DNA from: UPXZ01 sp964498765
GTDB taxonomy: Bacteria; Bacteroidota; Bacteroidia; Bacteroidales; Paludibacteraceae
Assembly: GCA_964498765.1 (NCBI GenBank)
Contig: CAZCIU010000070.1
Coordinates: forward strand, 1-14,373
Direction: 5' to 3'
DNA: 14,373 nucleotides
Of this stretch, positions 1-6,751 are shown in pieces; the first letter of the stretch is position 1; each line of letters begins with the position of its first letter. The notes under the pieces were generated by a model that did not search any database, was not told the DNA's origin, and saw only the letters and a program-made list of their open reading frames with translations. Both the position numbers and the translations under genes were made by a program.

Positions 1-65
1 AACCACTAAACTAATTAACCAATCAACCACTTAACCAATTAACAAATAAACATTTAACTAAAAAT
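1..65 (+). repeat. G-free leader with imperfect 19-bp direct repeat
   Basis: The first 67 bases contain no G on the + strand, and the first G is that of the ATG at 66. Within this leader, AACCACTAAACTAATTAAC (1-19) recurs as AACCACTTAACCAATTAAC (25-43), matching at 17 of 19 positions. No Shine-Dalgarno sequence is present. As mRNA this would be an unstructured A/C/U leader, which fits the SD-independent initiation common in Bacteroidota. It may instead be low-complexity spacer between this operon and the gene upstream, which lies outside the window. Confidence 0.5.
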
Positions 66-299
66 ATGGAAGAAAAGAAATTTGGACTTTCCAAGATTAA
101 TTACATTTTAATAGCGGCATCACTAGCTGTGATTATTTTAGGCTTTTTTGTGATGGGCGGAAAACCATCGGGCGTAGAATTTAATCCGGATATTTTCAGT
201 ACTCGCAGAATTGTAGTTGGACCTATGATTTCGCTGCTGGGATTTGTGTTGATGATCGTTGCTATTCTTTACAAACCAAAAGCAAAAATTCAAGAATGA
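66..299 (+). CDS. DUF3098 small two-helix membrane protein
   Basis: A 77-residue protein with two hydrophobic segments, at about residues 11-31 and 50-69. They are separated by a short loop carrying the FNPDIFSTRRI signature that I associate with the DUF3098 family of Bacteroidota. No catalytic residue is visible and the function is unknown. The stop overlaps the uppP start in an ATGA arrangement (296-299), so the two are probably translationally coupled. In related genomes the family sits between ftsX and uppP, which suggests a cell-envelope role; that is inference from context. The start is the ATG at 66, directly after the G-free leader. It is the only sensible start, because the hydrophobic segment follows a short charged N-terminus. 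Confidence 0.85.
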   Translation: MEEKKFGLSKINYILIAASLAVIILGFFVMGGKPSGVEFNPDIFSTRRIVVGPMISLLGFVLMIVAILYKPKAKIQE

Positions 300-1093
300 G
301 TGTATTTGAAGCGATTATTATCGCGATTGTAGAGGGACTGACAGAGTTTTTGCCGGTTTCAAGTACCGGACACATGATTTTGGCTCAAGGATTTTTAGGT
401 GTAAAAAGCGATGATTTTGTGAAAGCATTTACCGTAATCATTCAGTTTGGAGCGATTTTATCGGTTTTGGTGCTTTATTGGAAACGCTTTTTGCAATCCA
501 TGGATTTTTATTACAAGCTTTTTGTTGCATTTATTCCGGCTGCGATTTTCGGATTTTTGCTGAGTGATTACATCGATAGCATGTTGGAAAATGTGTGGGT
601 AGTTGCTATCATGCTGGTTTTAGGAGGTGTGTTTATGCTGTTTGTGGATAAATGGTTTACACATCCCGAAGAAACCGAACCCAAAATGACGTACAAACAT
701 GCTTTGAAAATCGGTTTGGCACAGTGTATTGCCATGATCCCGGGTGTATCGCGCTCTATGGCAACGATAGTGGGAGGAATGTCGCAAGGATTTAGCCGTA
801 AAACTGCTGCTGAGTTTTCATTCTTCTTGGCTGTTCCAACGATGGCCGCAGCTTCCGGTTATAAGGTGCTGAATCTTCTTTTGGAAGATAATACCCGGAC
901 AATGTTGGCTGATAATTTGAATATTCTGATAATTGGAAATGTGGTTGCATTTATCGTGGCGATGCTCGCAATCAAATTTTTCATTAATTTTCTCACAAAA
1001 TACGGTTTCAAAGCATTTGGTTACTATCGCATTATAGCCGGATTAGCTATTATTTTACTTTTGATTTTTGGATTTAATTTAGAGGTTGCATAA
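296..1093 (+). CDS. uppP: Undecaprenyl-diphosphatase UppP/BacA
   Basis: A 265-residue polytopic inner-membrane phosphatase that dephosphorylates undecaprenyl pyrophosphate, recycling the lipid carrier for peptidoglycan and surface polysaccharide synthesis; it can also confer bacitracin tolerance. Both family signatures are present. The first is EGLTEFLPVSSTGH near the N-terminus, with Glu13 and Glu17 in the conserved acidic motif and His26. The second is PGVSRS at 149-154, whose Arg153 is expected to contact the pyrophosphate. Several hydrophobic helices cover the rest, and the length is normal for the family. The gene overlaps the DUF3098 stop by 4 nt and ends 1 nt before the preferred truB start, so it is the middle gene of a tight operon. 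Confidence 0.96.
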   Translation: MSVFEAIIIAIVEGLTEFLPVSSTGHMILAQGFLGVKSDDFVKAFTVIIQFGAILSVLVLYWKRFLQSMDFYYKLFVAFIPAAIFGFLLSDYIDSMLENVWVVAIMLVLGGVFMLFVDKWFTHPEETEPKMTYKHALKIGLAQCIAMIPGVSRSMATIVGGMSQGFSRKTAAEFSFFLAVPTMAAASGYKVLNLLLEDNTRTMLADNLNILIIGNVVAFIVAMLAIKFFINFLTKYGFKAFGYYRIIAGLAIILLLIFGFNLEVA

Positions 1094-1094
1094 G

Positions 1095-1787
1095 GTGGAT
1101 TTTGTAAAAGGGGAAGTGCTGTATGTAATTAAACCGCTGAATTGGACGTCGTTTGACGTAGTCAATAAAATTCGCTGGAAGTTAACACGCACGCTGAAAA
1201 TTAAGAAGTTGAAAGTAGGTCATGCCGGAACGTTAGATCCGCTGGCTACGGGAGTGATGATTATCTGTACCGGAAAAGCCACCAAGCGCATCGAGGAATT
1301 TCAATATCAAACCAAGGAATATATTGCCACGCTAAGGCTCGGAGCAACTACACCCTCGTTTGATTTGGAGAAAGAAATTGACGCAAACTATCCTACAGAG
1401 CATATCACGCCGGAATTGGTGGAGGAAGTAATTCCAAAATTCGTAGGAGAAATTTGGCAAGTGCCGCCGGTTTATTCTGCGGTGAAAGTGGATGGAAAAA
1501 GAGCCTACGATTATGCGCGCGAAGGACAGGAAATTGAACTAAAACCGAAGTTATTGGTTATAGATGAGATTGAAACTCTTGACTTTACACTGCCGTTTTT
1601 GAAAATTCGTGTGGTTTGCAGCAAAGGTACTTATATTCGTGCTTTGGCACGTGATATTGGTGAAGCGCTTGGTAGTGGAGCACATCTCACGGCTCTGGAA
1701 CGCACACAGATTGGCAATGTGAGGCTTGAAGATTGTGCAGAAATGGATAGCTTACTTGAGCAGCTATCAGATTTAGGTAAAGAGTGA
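1095..1787 (+). CDS. truB: tRNA pseudouridine-55 synthase TruB
   Basis: Converts U55 of tRNA to pseudouridine in the T-loop. Starting at GTG 1095 gives 230 residues beginning MDFVKGEV, in line with Bacteroidota homologues. The motif GHAGTLDPLATG then puts the catalytic Asp at residue 48, the same number as in E. coli. Further family motifs are KPLNWTSFDVVNK, PPVYSAVKVDGKRAY, SKGTYIRALARDIG and LTALERTQIG. The reading frame is also open from a TTG at 1086, overlapping uppP. I prefer GTG 1095 because AGAGG at 1081-1085 lies 9 nt upstream of it, a good Shine-Dalgarno spacing that would not serve the TTG. The PUA-like tail is short. It is the last gene of the DUF3098-uppP-truB operon and is followed by a hairpin terminator. 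Confidence 0.96.
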   Translation: MDFVKGEVLYVIKPLNWTSFDVVNKIRWKLTRTLKIKKLKVGHAGTLDPLATGVMIICTGKATKRIEEFQYQTKEYIATLRLGATTPSFDLEKEIDANYPTEHITPELVEEVIPKFVGEIWQVPPVYSAVKVDGKRAYDYAREGQEIELKPKLLVIDEIETLDFTLPFLKIRVVCSKGTYIRALARDIGEALGSGAHLTALERTQIGNVRLEDCAEMDSLLEQLSDLGKE

Positions 1788-1800
1788 AAATGCTGATTTT

Positions 1801-1843
1801 CAGTTTCATTTTTAGCTGAAAATGAAATTGTAGCATATTTTTT
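1801..1843 (+). terminator. Terminator-like 30-bp near-palindrome after truB
   Basis: Positions 1801-1830 form a self-complementary sequence centred between 1815 and 1816, with all 15 pairs formed and two of them G-U wobbles. A T6 run follows at 1838-1843. An alternative hairpin pairs TTTCATTTT (1804-1812) with AAAATGAAA (1819-1827). The stem is AT-rich and the T-run starts 7 nt downstream, so termination may be only partial. The remaining intergenic bases up to queA (1844-1967) are AT-rich, and I found no convincing TAnnTTTG promoter there. Confidence 0.6.
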
Positions 1844-1967
1844 GGTATAAATAAAAAGGTAAAAATATTCGTATGAGACAAAATTTTACACACATTTCAA
1901 AGGATTGAGGTGAGTGAAAATTTCGTGTCTATGCGATTTTGATATATAAATAAAAAACATTTATAAT

Positions 1968-3017
1968 ATGAAACTTTCTCAATTCAAATTTAAGTTACCG
2001 GAAGAATTAATTGCCCAGTATCCGGCTCAATATCGTGATGAATCCCGATTGATGGTTTTGAATAAAGCAACCGGTGAAATTGAACACAAACTTTTTAAGG
2101 ACGTTATCGATTATTTCAATGAAAACGACTTGTTTGTTTTTAACGACACAAAAGTTTTTCCGGCAAGACTTTATGGGAATAAAGAAAAAACCGGAGCGCA
2201 AATTGAAGTTTTTCTTTTGAGAGAACTGAACAGAGAATCAAGGCTTTGGGATGTGTTGGTAGAGCCGGCACGTAAGATACGTATCGGCAATAAATTGTAT
2301 TTTGGTGAGGACGATACGGTGGTGGCTGAGGTGATTGACAATACTACTTCACGCGGTCGTACGCTGCGTTTCTTGTTTGATGGTGATCACGAAAGCTTCA
2401 AAAAAGAGCTTTTCAGCTTGGGCGAAACGCCGCTTCCAAGAAATATCAATCGTCCGGTAGAGCCGGAAGATGAGGATAATTTCCAAACGATTTTTGCTAA
2501 AAACGAAGGTGCTGTTTCAGCTCCGGGTGCAGGTCGTCACTTTAGTCGTGAATTGCTAAAGCGTATGGAAATTAAAGGAATTGATTCAACTTTTCTGACT
2601 TCACACATGAGTTTGGGTAATTTCCGCGATATTGATGTGGAAGATCTCACCAAGCATAAAATGGATTCGGAGCAAATGGAAATTACACCACAAACTGCCA
2701 ACGAAGTGAACCAAGTGAAAGACAAAGGTAATAATATATGTGCGGTTGGAGTGACTGTAATGCGTGCTTTGGAAACTGTGGTTGGGACTGAAGGAAAAAT
2801 CAAACCTTTCAGCGGGTGGACGAATAAATTTATTTTTCCTCCTTACGATTTTACAGTTGCTAATACGCTAATTTCTAATTTCCACTTGCCATATTCTACT
2901 TTGCTGATGCTTACAGCAGCCTTTGGCGGATACGACGAAGTGATGAATGCTTACGATGTAGCAATTAAAGAAGGCTATAAATTTGGTGTTTATGGTGATG
3001 CAATGTTGCTGATCTAA
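1968..3017 (+). CDS. queA: S-adenosylmethionine:tRNA ribosyltransferase-isomerase QueA, divergent motifs
   Basis: QueA transfers and isomerises the ribosyl group of SAM onto preQ1-modified tRNA, giving epoxyqueuosine. The 349-residue length and most of the sequence are typical: FVFNDTKVFPARLYGNKEKTGAQIEVFLLREL, LVEPARKIRIGNKLYFGEDD, TTSRGRTLRF, LGETPLP, KHKMDSEQM, GWTNKFIFPPYDF and AAFGGYD (parts of longer conserved blocks). Three otherwise nearly invariant motifs are altered. APTAGLHF is APGAGRHF (185-192), TLHxGLG is TSHMSLG (211-217), and AVGTT is AVGVT (259-263). The identity as a QueA-family protein is secure; whether it keeps normal activity is less so. It follows truB after 180 nt and converges on coaC across a shared terminator. 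The start is the ATG at 1968, beginning MKLSQFKFKLP as in relatives. Confidence 0.92.
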   Translation: MKLSQFKFKLPEELIAQYPAQYRDESRLMVLNKATGEIEHKLFKDVIDYFNENDLFVFNDTKVFPARLYGNKEKTGAQIEVFLLRELNRESRLWDVLVEPARKIRIGNKLYFGEDDTVVAEVIDNTTSRGRTLRFLFDGDHESFKKELFSLGETPLPRNINRPVEPEDEDNFQTIFAKNEGAVSAPGAGRHFSRELLKRMEIKGIDSTFLTSHMSLGNFRDIDVEDLTKHKMDSEQMEITPQTANEVNQVKDKGNNICAVGVTVMRALETVVGTEGKIKPFSGWTNKFIFPPYDFTVANTLISNFHLPYSTLLMLTAAFGGYDEVMNAYDVAIKEGYKFGVYGDAMLLI

Positions 3018-3032
3018 GCTCAAAATAATATT

Positions 3033-3074
3033 AAAGAGAAAGCTCCGAAAAGATAATTTCGGAGCTTTTTCTTT
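3033..3074. terminator. Bidirectional 18-bp hairpin terminator between queA and coaC
   Basis: AAAGAGAAAGCTCCGAAA (3033-3050) pairs with TTTCGGAGCTTTTTCTTT (3057-3074), with a 6-nt loop and one G-T wobble at 3038/3069. T-rich sequence follows on the + strand, and the A-rich left arm provides U-rich RNA on the minus strand, so it can stop queA and coaC transcripts converging from either side. The coaC stop codon (3073-3075) begins within the last bases of the stem. Confidence 0.88.
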
Positions 3075-3678
3075 ATAAGAATTTCTCAATTTCTGTGACA
3101 ATTTCCCGCCAGTCTAGCAGTTTTCCTGAGCCAATATCACCGCATGCTAATGCACCGGAGGCTGTTCCATAAACTTCATAACCATGTTTGATTAATTTGC
3201 TGATATTTTCCTGTACAATAGAATTTTCATACATAAAAGTATTCATTGCAGGGAAAATCAAAACTTTGCTTCTGGCTGCCATTACGGTTGTTGAGAGCAT
3301 ATCGTCAGCTATTCCGTTGGCTATTTTTCCTATAATATTGGCTGTAGCCGGAACGATGGCAAAAACATCAGCAGCTTTTGCCAAATCAATGTGTTTTGTG
3401 TCCCACTCGCGCACAGGATCAAACATATCTGTCACCACAGGATTGTGTGACATCGTTTTGAAAGTGAGCGGCGTTACAAATTCCTGCGCAGCTTTCGTCA
3501 TTATGACTTCCACGTTATGCCCGTTTTTCTTCAACTGATTTACAACTTCTACTGCTTTGTAAACGGCTATGCCGCCGGAAACGCCGATGAGAACCGTCTT
3601 TTTGGATGGTTTTATTGTTTCTTCTGTGCTTGTTTCAGGAATAATTTCTTCTCTATTTAAATGACTGTAAATATCCAT
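3073..3678 (-). CDS. coaC: Phosphopantothenoylcysteine decarboxylase CoaC (standalone)
   Basis: An FMN-dependent flavoprotein of the HFCD family that decarboxylates 4'-phosphopantothenoylcysteine to 4'-phosphopantetheine. It contains only the decarboxylase half of the usual CoaBC protein. Key residues visible, in this 201-residue numbering, are GVSGGIAVYK near 32, catalytic His96 in DTKHIDLAK, PATAN, PAMN (143-146) followed by Met149, and the substrate-recognition loop GALACGDIGSGKL with Cys179. The start is the ATG at 3678; a TTG two codons upstream is in frame but less likely. A charged E/T/K-rich extension of about 26 residues precedes the first strand and is absent from most relatives. 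The protein ends right after the flavoprotein domain, with no ligase domain. The gene lies 25 nt downstream of coaB, which supplies the ligase, and is last in the run. Confidence 0.93.
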   Translation of the reverse strand: MDIYSHLNREEIIPETSTEETIKPSKKTVLIGVSGGIAVYKAVEVVNQLKKNGHNVEVIMTKAAQEFVTPLTFKTMSHNPVVTDMFDPVREWDTKHIDLAKAADVFAIVPATANIIGKIANGIADDMLSTTVMAARSKVLIFPAMNTFMYENSIVQENISKLIKHGYEVYGTASGALACGDIGSGKLLDWREIVTEIEKFL

Positions 3679-3703
3679 AATCAAAGATTTTAAAAATTAA
3701 TAA

Positions 3704-4492
3704 TCAAATCTTGGAACTTGCTTCTCCCACCATCTTTTCCACTATCACTTTTGCAATTTCTTTTTTGCCAATCGGACGACTAATTATTTCAGTACCTTTT
3801 ATCAGCATTCCTTGATGATTTGTTTCGCTGATTTTGGAAACTTCATTTGCAAAAACCATATCGCAATCGTTCTTTTCTGCCAATTGTGATGCTACGCTTT
3901 TCAATTCATTCTCACTTACATCACGCAGCAATTTAAATCCTACCAAAAACGTATTTGGATTATTTTGTTTTATCAGTGGAATAACCTTTTTGGTTCTTTT
4001 CAATCCAATAACAATATCGTCGTCCGATGAAATTTTCTCGCCTTCAGAAAAGCTTGTTTGAGGTTTTTTAAGCAAATTTCGAACATCCTCATCGCAAAAT
4101 CCTTCCGATTTTTGTAGTGCCTCAATTTCCTTCGAAAGTCTGTGTATGCTTACCGCATAACTAAAAGTGAAATCAGATATGGCCATGGAATGAATAAAAT
4201 AATCCACAGCAATTTCCTTAGTCAGCTTATCTACCGCTTGATACACGCTTTCTGCATCCGTGACAGGTATAAAACTCACTTTATTAGCGTCATTTTCAGC
4301 CATAGATTTGATAATTGCATTTTCGGTATGTAGATAATGCACTTGAAAAGCATCATTCGCTTGTGTGCTGAAATGCTTCAGCACAGCTTCCAGGCAGTGC
4401 CAGCCAAGTGAACCGGTACTCACATTGGTGATTTTACGTATGCCGTCAATGTTTTCGGAAGTTCCTCCTGCAGATATGGCGATGTGTATCAT
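3704..4492 (-). CDS. coaB: Phosphopantothenate-cysteine ligase CoaB, monofunctional type
   Basis: Joins cysteine to 4'-phosphopantothenate through a nucleotide-activated intermediate. This 262-residue protein has only the ligase domain. SAGGTSENID at the N-terminus, ITNVSTGSLG (21-30), HSMAISDF (101-108), GEKISS (151-156), FLVGFKLL (182-189) and FANEVSKIS (214-222) line up, from memory, with the streptococcal/enterococcal standalone CoaB rather than the C-terminal half of fused CoaBC. It is about 30 residues longer than the streptococcal form, mostly between 110 and 150. The start is the ATG at 4492, with an in-frame TGA five codons upstream. It lies 141 nt after panD and 25 nt before coaC. 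The nucleotide preference (CTP or another) cannot be read from the sequence. Confidence 0.9.
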   Translation of the reverse strand: MIHIAISAGGTSENIDGIRKITNVSTGSLGWHCLEAVLKHFSTQANDAFQVHYLHTENAIIKSMAENDANKVSFIPVTDAESVYQAVDKLTKEIAVDYFIHSMAISDFTFSYAVSIHRLSKEIEALQKSEGFCDEDVRNLLKKPQTSFSEGEKISSDDDIVIGLKRTKKVIPLIKQNNPNTFLVGFKLLRDVSENELKSVASQLAEKNDCDMVFANEVSKISETNHQGMLIKGTEIISRPIGKKEIAKVIVEKMVGEASSKI

Positions 4493-4503
4493 ATGGCTAA
4501 TTT

Positions 4504-4526
4504 CTCACTTCGACAAGCTCAGTGAG
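4504..4526. repeat. Short palindromic intergenic element, possible dispersed repeat
   Basis: CTCACT (4504-4509) pairs with AGTGAG (4521-4526) around an 11-nt loop. The core ACTTCGACAAGCTCAGTGAG also holds two mini-palindromes, CTTCGACAAG and GCTCAGTGAGC. I recall very similar CACTGAGCTTGTCGAAGTG-type sequences as short dispersed repeats between genes in many bacterial genomes; only one copy is visible here. It sits in the 141-nt gap between panD and coaB, just upstream of the coaB start. No T-run follows, so it is not an intrinsic terminator. The rest of the gap (4527-4633) shows nothing I recognise. Confidence 0.45.
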
Positions 4527-4633
4527 CGATGGAAATTTGTGAAAATTGAAAATTAAAAGTGATTGATGCTTTACTTTCCTTACAATTGCGAAAAACTCAT
4601 CATTTGCACTTCTTTAATTCACTTGTAGTGGAT

Positions 4634-5023
4634 TTAGTTGTCTTCTATAATTTGTCCTGCAAATTCAGTGATTTTCTCTGAAATCCGGTTTTGATCATCC
4701 AACAAAAGTACCACTGGTTTGTGTGATTGTACTTCTTCGGGCGTCATTTGTGCGAAAGCCATGATGATAACTTTGTCGCCCGGTTGTACTAATCGGGCTG
4801 CGGCACCATTCAAACAAATAACACCGCTACCTCGCACACCTTCAATCACATAAGTTTCAAATCGTGCACCATTATTGTTGTTTACAATTTGCACTTTCTC
4901 ATGGATGAAAATTCCGGCTTGATCCAATAAATCTCTGTCGATAGTGATGCTACCGGTGTAATTTAAGTTGGCCTCGGTCACTGTGCCTCGGTGCAACTTC
5001 GCTTTTAGCATAGTTAAATACAT
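4634..5023 (-). CDS. panD: Aspartate 1-decarboxylase PanD (pyruvoyl-dependent)
   Basis: Makes beta-alanine from L-aspartate for pantothenate synthesis. The 129-residue proenzyme keeps the self-cleavage site NYTGSITID, with Gly24-Ser25. Ser25 becomes the pyruvoyl group of the alpha chain. Other active-site residues occupy the same numbers as in E. coli: Lys9 in MLKAKLHR, and Arg54, Thr57 and Tyr58 in RFETY. The beta-sheet core GVICLNGAAARLVQPGDKVIIMAF is typical in position and content. The start MYLTMLKAKLHR aligns with MIRTMLQGKLHR of E. coli, which supports the ATG at 5023. It follows panC by 26 nt. No PanZ-like maturation factor is seen nearby; many PanD proteins of this type mature on their own. 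Confidence 0.97.
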   Translation of the reverse strand: MYLTMLKAKLHRGTVTEANLNYTGSITIDRDLLDQAGIFIHEKVQIVNNNNGARFETYVIEGVRGSGVICLNGAAARLVQPGDKVIIMAFAQMTPEEVQSHKPVVLLLDDQNRISEKITEFAGQIIEDN

Positions 5024-5049
5024 ATATTTTTCTTGCTTTTTCTTAAAAA

Positions 5050-5901
5050 TTAGTTGTTTTGACCTAAAATGATGTTGTCAATCAAGCGAGTTTTGCCAAA
5101 TTTCACTGCAACTGCCGCAATAGCTTTGTCCGAGATATTCTCAATTTTTTCCAACGATGGATAATCATAAATACTCACATAATCGATTTCGGCAAGTGGC
5201 ATTTCGTTGATTTTTTCTGTAATAATCGACACTATATTTGCCGTGTTTTTTTCACCAGACATAAAGGCTTTTTCTCCTTTTTTCAGTGCTTTATTCAGAA
5301 TGACGGCTTGTTTTCGCTCTTCGGTAGAAAGATAGGTGTTTCGTGAACTCATAGCCAGACCATCGCCTTCACGAATAATCGGGCAAACAATCAGTTCCAA
5401 ATTTATATGCAATTCATTCACCATTTTAATCAAAACAGCGGCTTGTTGCGCATCTTTTTGACCGAAATAGGCTTTGTCCGGCTGAACGATATTGAATAGC
5501 ATATTTACAACCGTAGTTACACCTTTGAAGTGCGTAGGACGTGATGCACCGCAAAGAATTTGGGTGTGATTGCCTTCCACTTCCACGAAGGTAGAACTGC
5601 CATTTGGGTACATTTCGCTCACCGAAGGATAGAAAACTACGTCTGCGCCGGCGCTCATCGAAAGTTCGGTGTCACGCTCGATATTTCTCGGGTACGATTT
5701 GAAATCTTCGTTGGGTCCGAATTGCGTTGGATTTACAAAAACGCTTGTTACGACTACATCGTTATCTCTGTTGGCAGCACGAATTAAGGATAAATGTCCT
5801 TCGTGTAAAAATCCCATTGTAGGCACTAAACCGACAGTTTTTCCCTTTTTACGCTGTGCGTTCAGATAGCTTCGCAGTTCAGAAATTGTTGTTATAATCA
5901 T
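5050..5901 (-). CDS. panC: Pantothenate synthetase PanC
   Basis: ATP-dependent ligase that condenses pantoate with beta-alanine through a pantoyl-adenylate. The 283-residue length is normal. The nucleotidyltransferase signature is LVPTMGFLHEGHLSLI, with the HIGH-like HEGH at 33-36. FVNPTQFGPNEDF (55-67), RPTHFKGVTTVV, YFGQKDAQQ (145-153) and the KMSKS-like loop GLAMSSRN (181-188) cover the ATP and pantoate sites. The C-terminal domain, including the IDYVSIYD segment, is complete. The gene sits between panB (26 nt upstream) and panD (26 nt downstream) in the same transcription direction. The start is the ATG at 5901. Confidence 0.97.
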   Translation of the reverse strand: MIITTISELRSYLNAQRKKGKTVGLVPTMGFLHEGHLSLIRAANRDNDVVVTSVFVNPTQFGPNEDFKSYPRNIERDTELSMSAGADVVFYPSVSEMYPNGSSTFVEVEGNHTQILCGASRPTHFKGVTTVVNMLFNIVQPDKAYFGQKDAQQAAVLIKMVNELHINLELIVCPIIREGDGLAMSSRNTYLSTEERKQAVILNKALKKGEKAFMSGEKNTANIVSIITEKINEMPLAEIDYVSIYDYPSLEKIENISDKAIAAVAVKFGKTRLIDNIILGQNN

Positions 5902-5927
5902 TTTTTACTTGAAAATTTGAACTAAAA

Positions 5928-6731
5928 TTACTTGTAAGTATACTTTTCCGTTGGGAAATTTCCACTTTGTACTTCGCTGATATAATCTTTTACCGCACCC
6001 GAAATAATCGTATTCAGGTCTGCATATTGTTTAACAAATTTCGGTACAAAATCGTTGAACATGCCCAGCATATCTTGCAGCACCAAAACTTGTCCGTCGC
6101 AGTATTTTCCGGCTCCAATTCCAATTGTTGGAATAAATAATTTCTCAGAAATTTCTTTGGCTAAGTTTTCCGGAATTCCTTCCAAAACGATGGCGAAAAC
6201 TCCTGCATCTTGTAGTGCTAAAGCATCTTCCAAAATTCGTTTTGCGTTTTCTTCGTCGCGACCTTGAACTTTGAAACCTCCGAAAGCATTCACCGACTGC
6301 GGCGTCAATCCAAGGTGTCCCATAACAGGAATTTGTGCGTCAATCACAGCTTTCACCTGATTGAGTATGTTGCGTCCACCTTCTAATTTCACTGCTTCTG
6401 CTCCGCCTTCTTTCACGATTCGTCCTGCATTTCTGACAGTATCTTCCACAGAAACGTGGTACGAAAGAAATGGCATGTCGCTGACAATTAGTGCGTTTTT
6501 GTTGGCGCGAACAACCATTTTGGTGTGATAAATAATATCATCCACAGTCACCGGAAGCGTAGAATTATGACCTTGCATGGTCATTGCCAATGAGTCGCCT
6601 ATCAAGATCGAATCAATTCCGGCGTTAGAAACTAGTTTTGCCATGGAATAATCATAAGCTGTCAGCATAGTGATTTTCCGGCCTTCATTTTTGAATTGTT
6701 GATACGTTTTTACCGTAACTTTTTTTTCCAT
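5928..6731 (-). CDS. panB: 3-methyl-2-oxobutanoate hydroxymethyltransferase PanB
   Basis: Transfers a hydroxymethyl group from 5,10-methylene-tetrahydrofolate to alpha-ketoisovalerate, giving ketopantoate, the first committed step to pantothenate. A 267-residue TIM barrel. Metal and substrate ligands are visible: Asp46 in IGDSLAM, Asp85 in VSDMPFLSY, Lys115 and Glu117 in AVKLEGG, and catalytic Glu184 in VLEGIP. GHLGLTPQSVNAFGGFKVQG (138-157) and PTIGIGAG (201-208) are family signatures. The sequence is complete with no odd residues. It is the second pantothenate gene of the run, 20 nt after the DUF2520 reductase candidate. Confidence 0.97.
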   Translation of the reverse strand: MEKKVTVKTYQQFKNEGRKITMLTAYDYSMAKLVSNAGIDSILIGDSLAMTMQGHNSTLPVTVDDIIYHTKMVVRANKNALIVSDMPFLSYHVSVEDTVRNAGRIVKEGGAEAVKLEGGRNILNQVKAVIDAQIPVMGHLGLTPQSVNAFGGFKVQGRDEENAKRILEDALALQDAGVFAIVLEGIPENLAKEISEKLFIPTIGIGAGKYCDGQVLVLQDMLGMFNDFVPKFVKQYADLNTIISGAVKDYISEVQSGNFPTEKYTYK

Positions 6732-6751
6732 TTTTATATTAAAATTGCTTT

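Noticed and set aside
1844..1967. A promoter for queA in the gap after truB
   Set aside because: The gap is AT-rich and has -10-like stretches, but no TAnnTTTG with a proper -33 partner, so I could not support one.
3188..3538. Plus-strand open frame of 116 codons opposite coaC
   Set aside because: It lies fully antisense to a well-supported CoaC, has no recognisable domain and reads like a mirror of conserved coding sequence.
4504..4526. The hairpin after panD as a terminator
   Set aside because: No U-run follows the stem on either strand, and coaB and coaC continue in the same direction.
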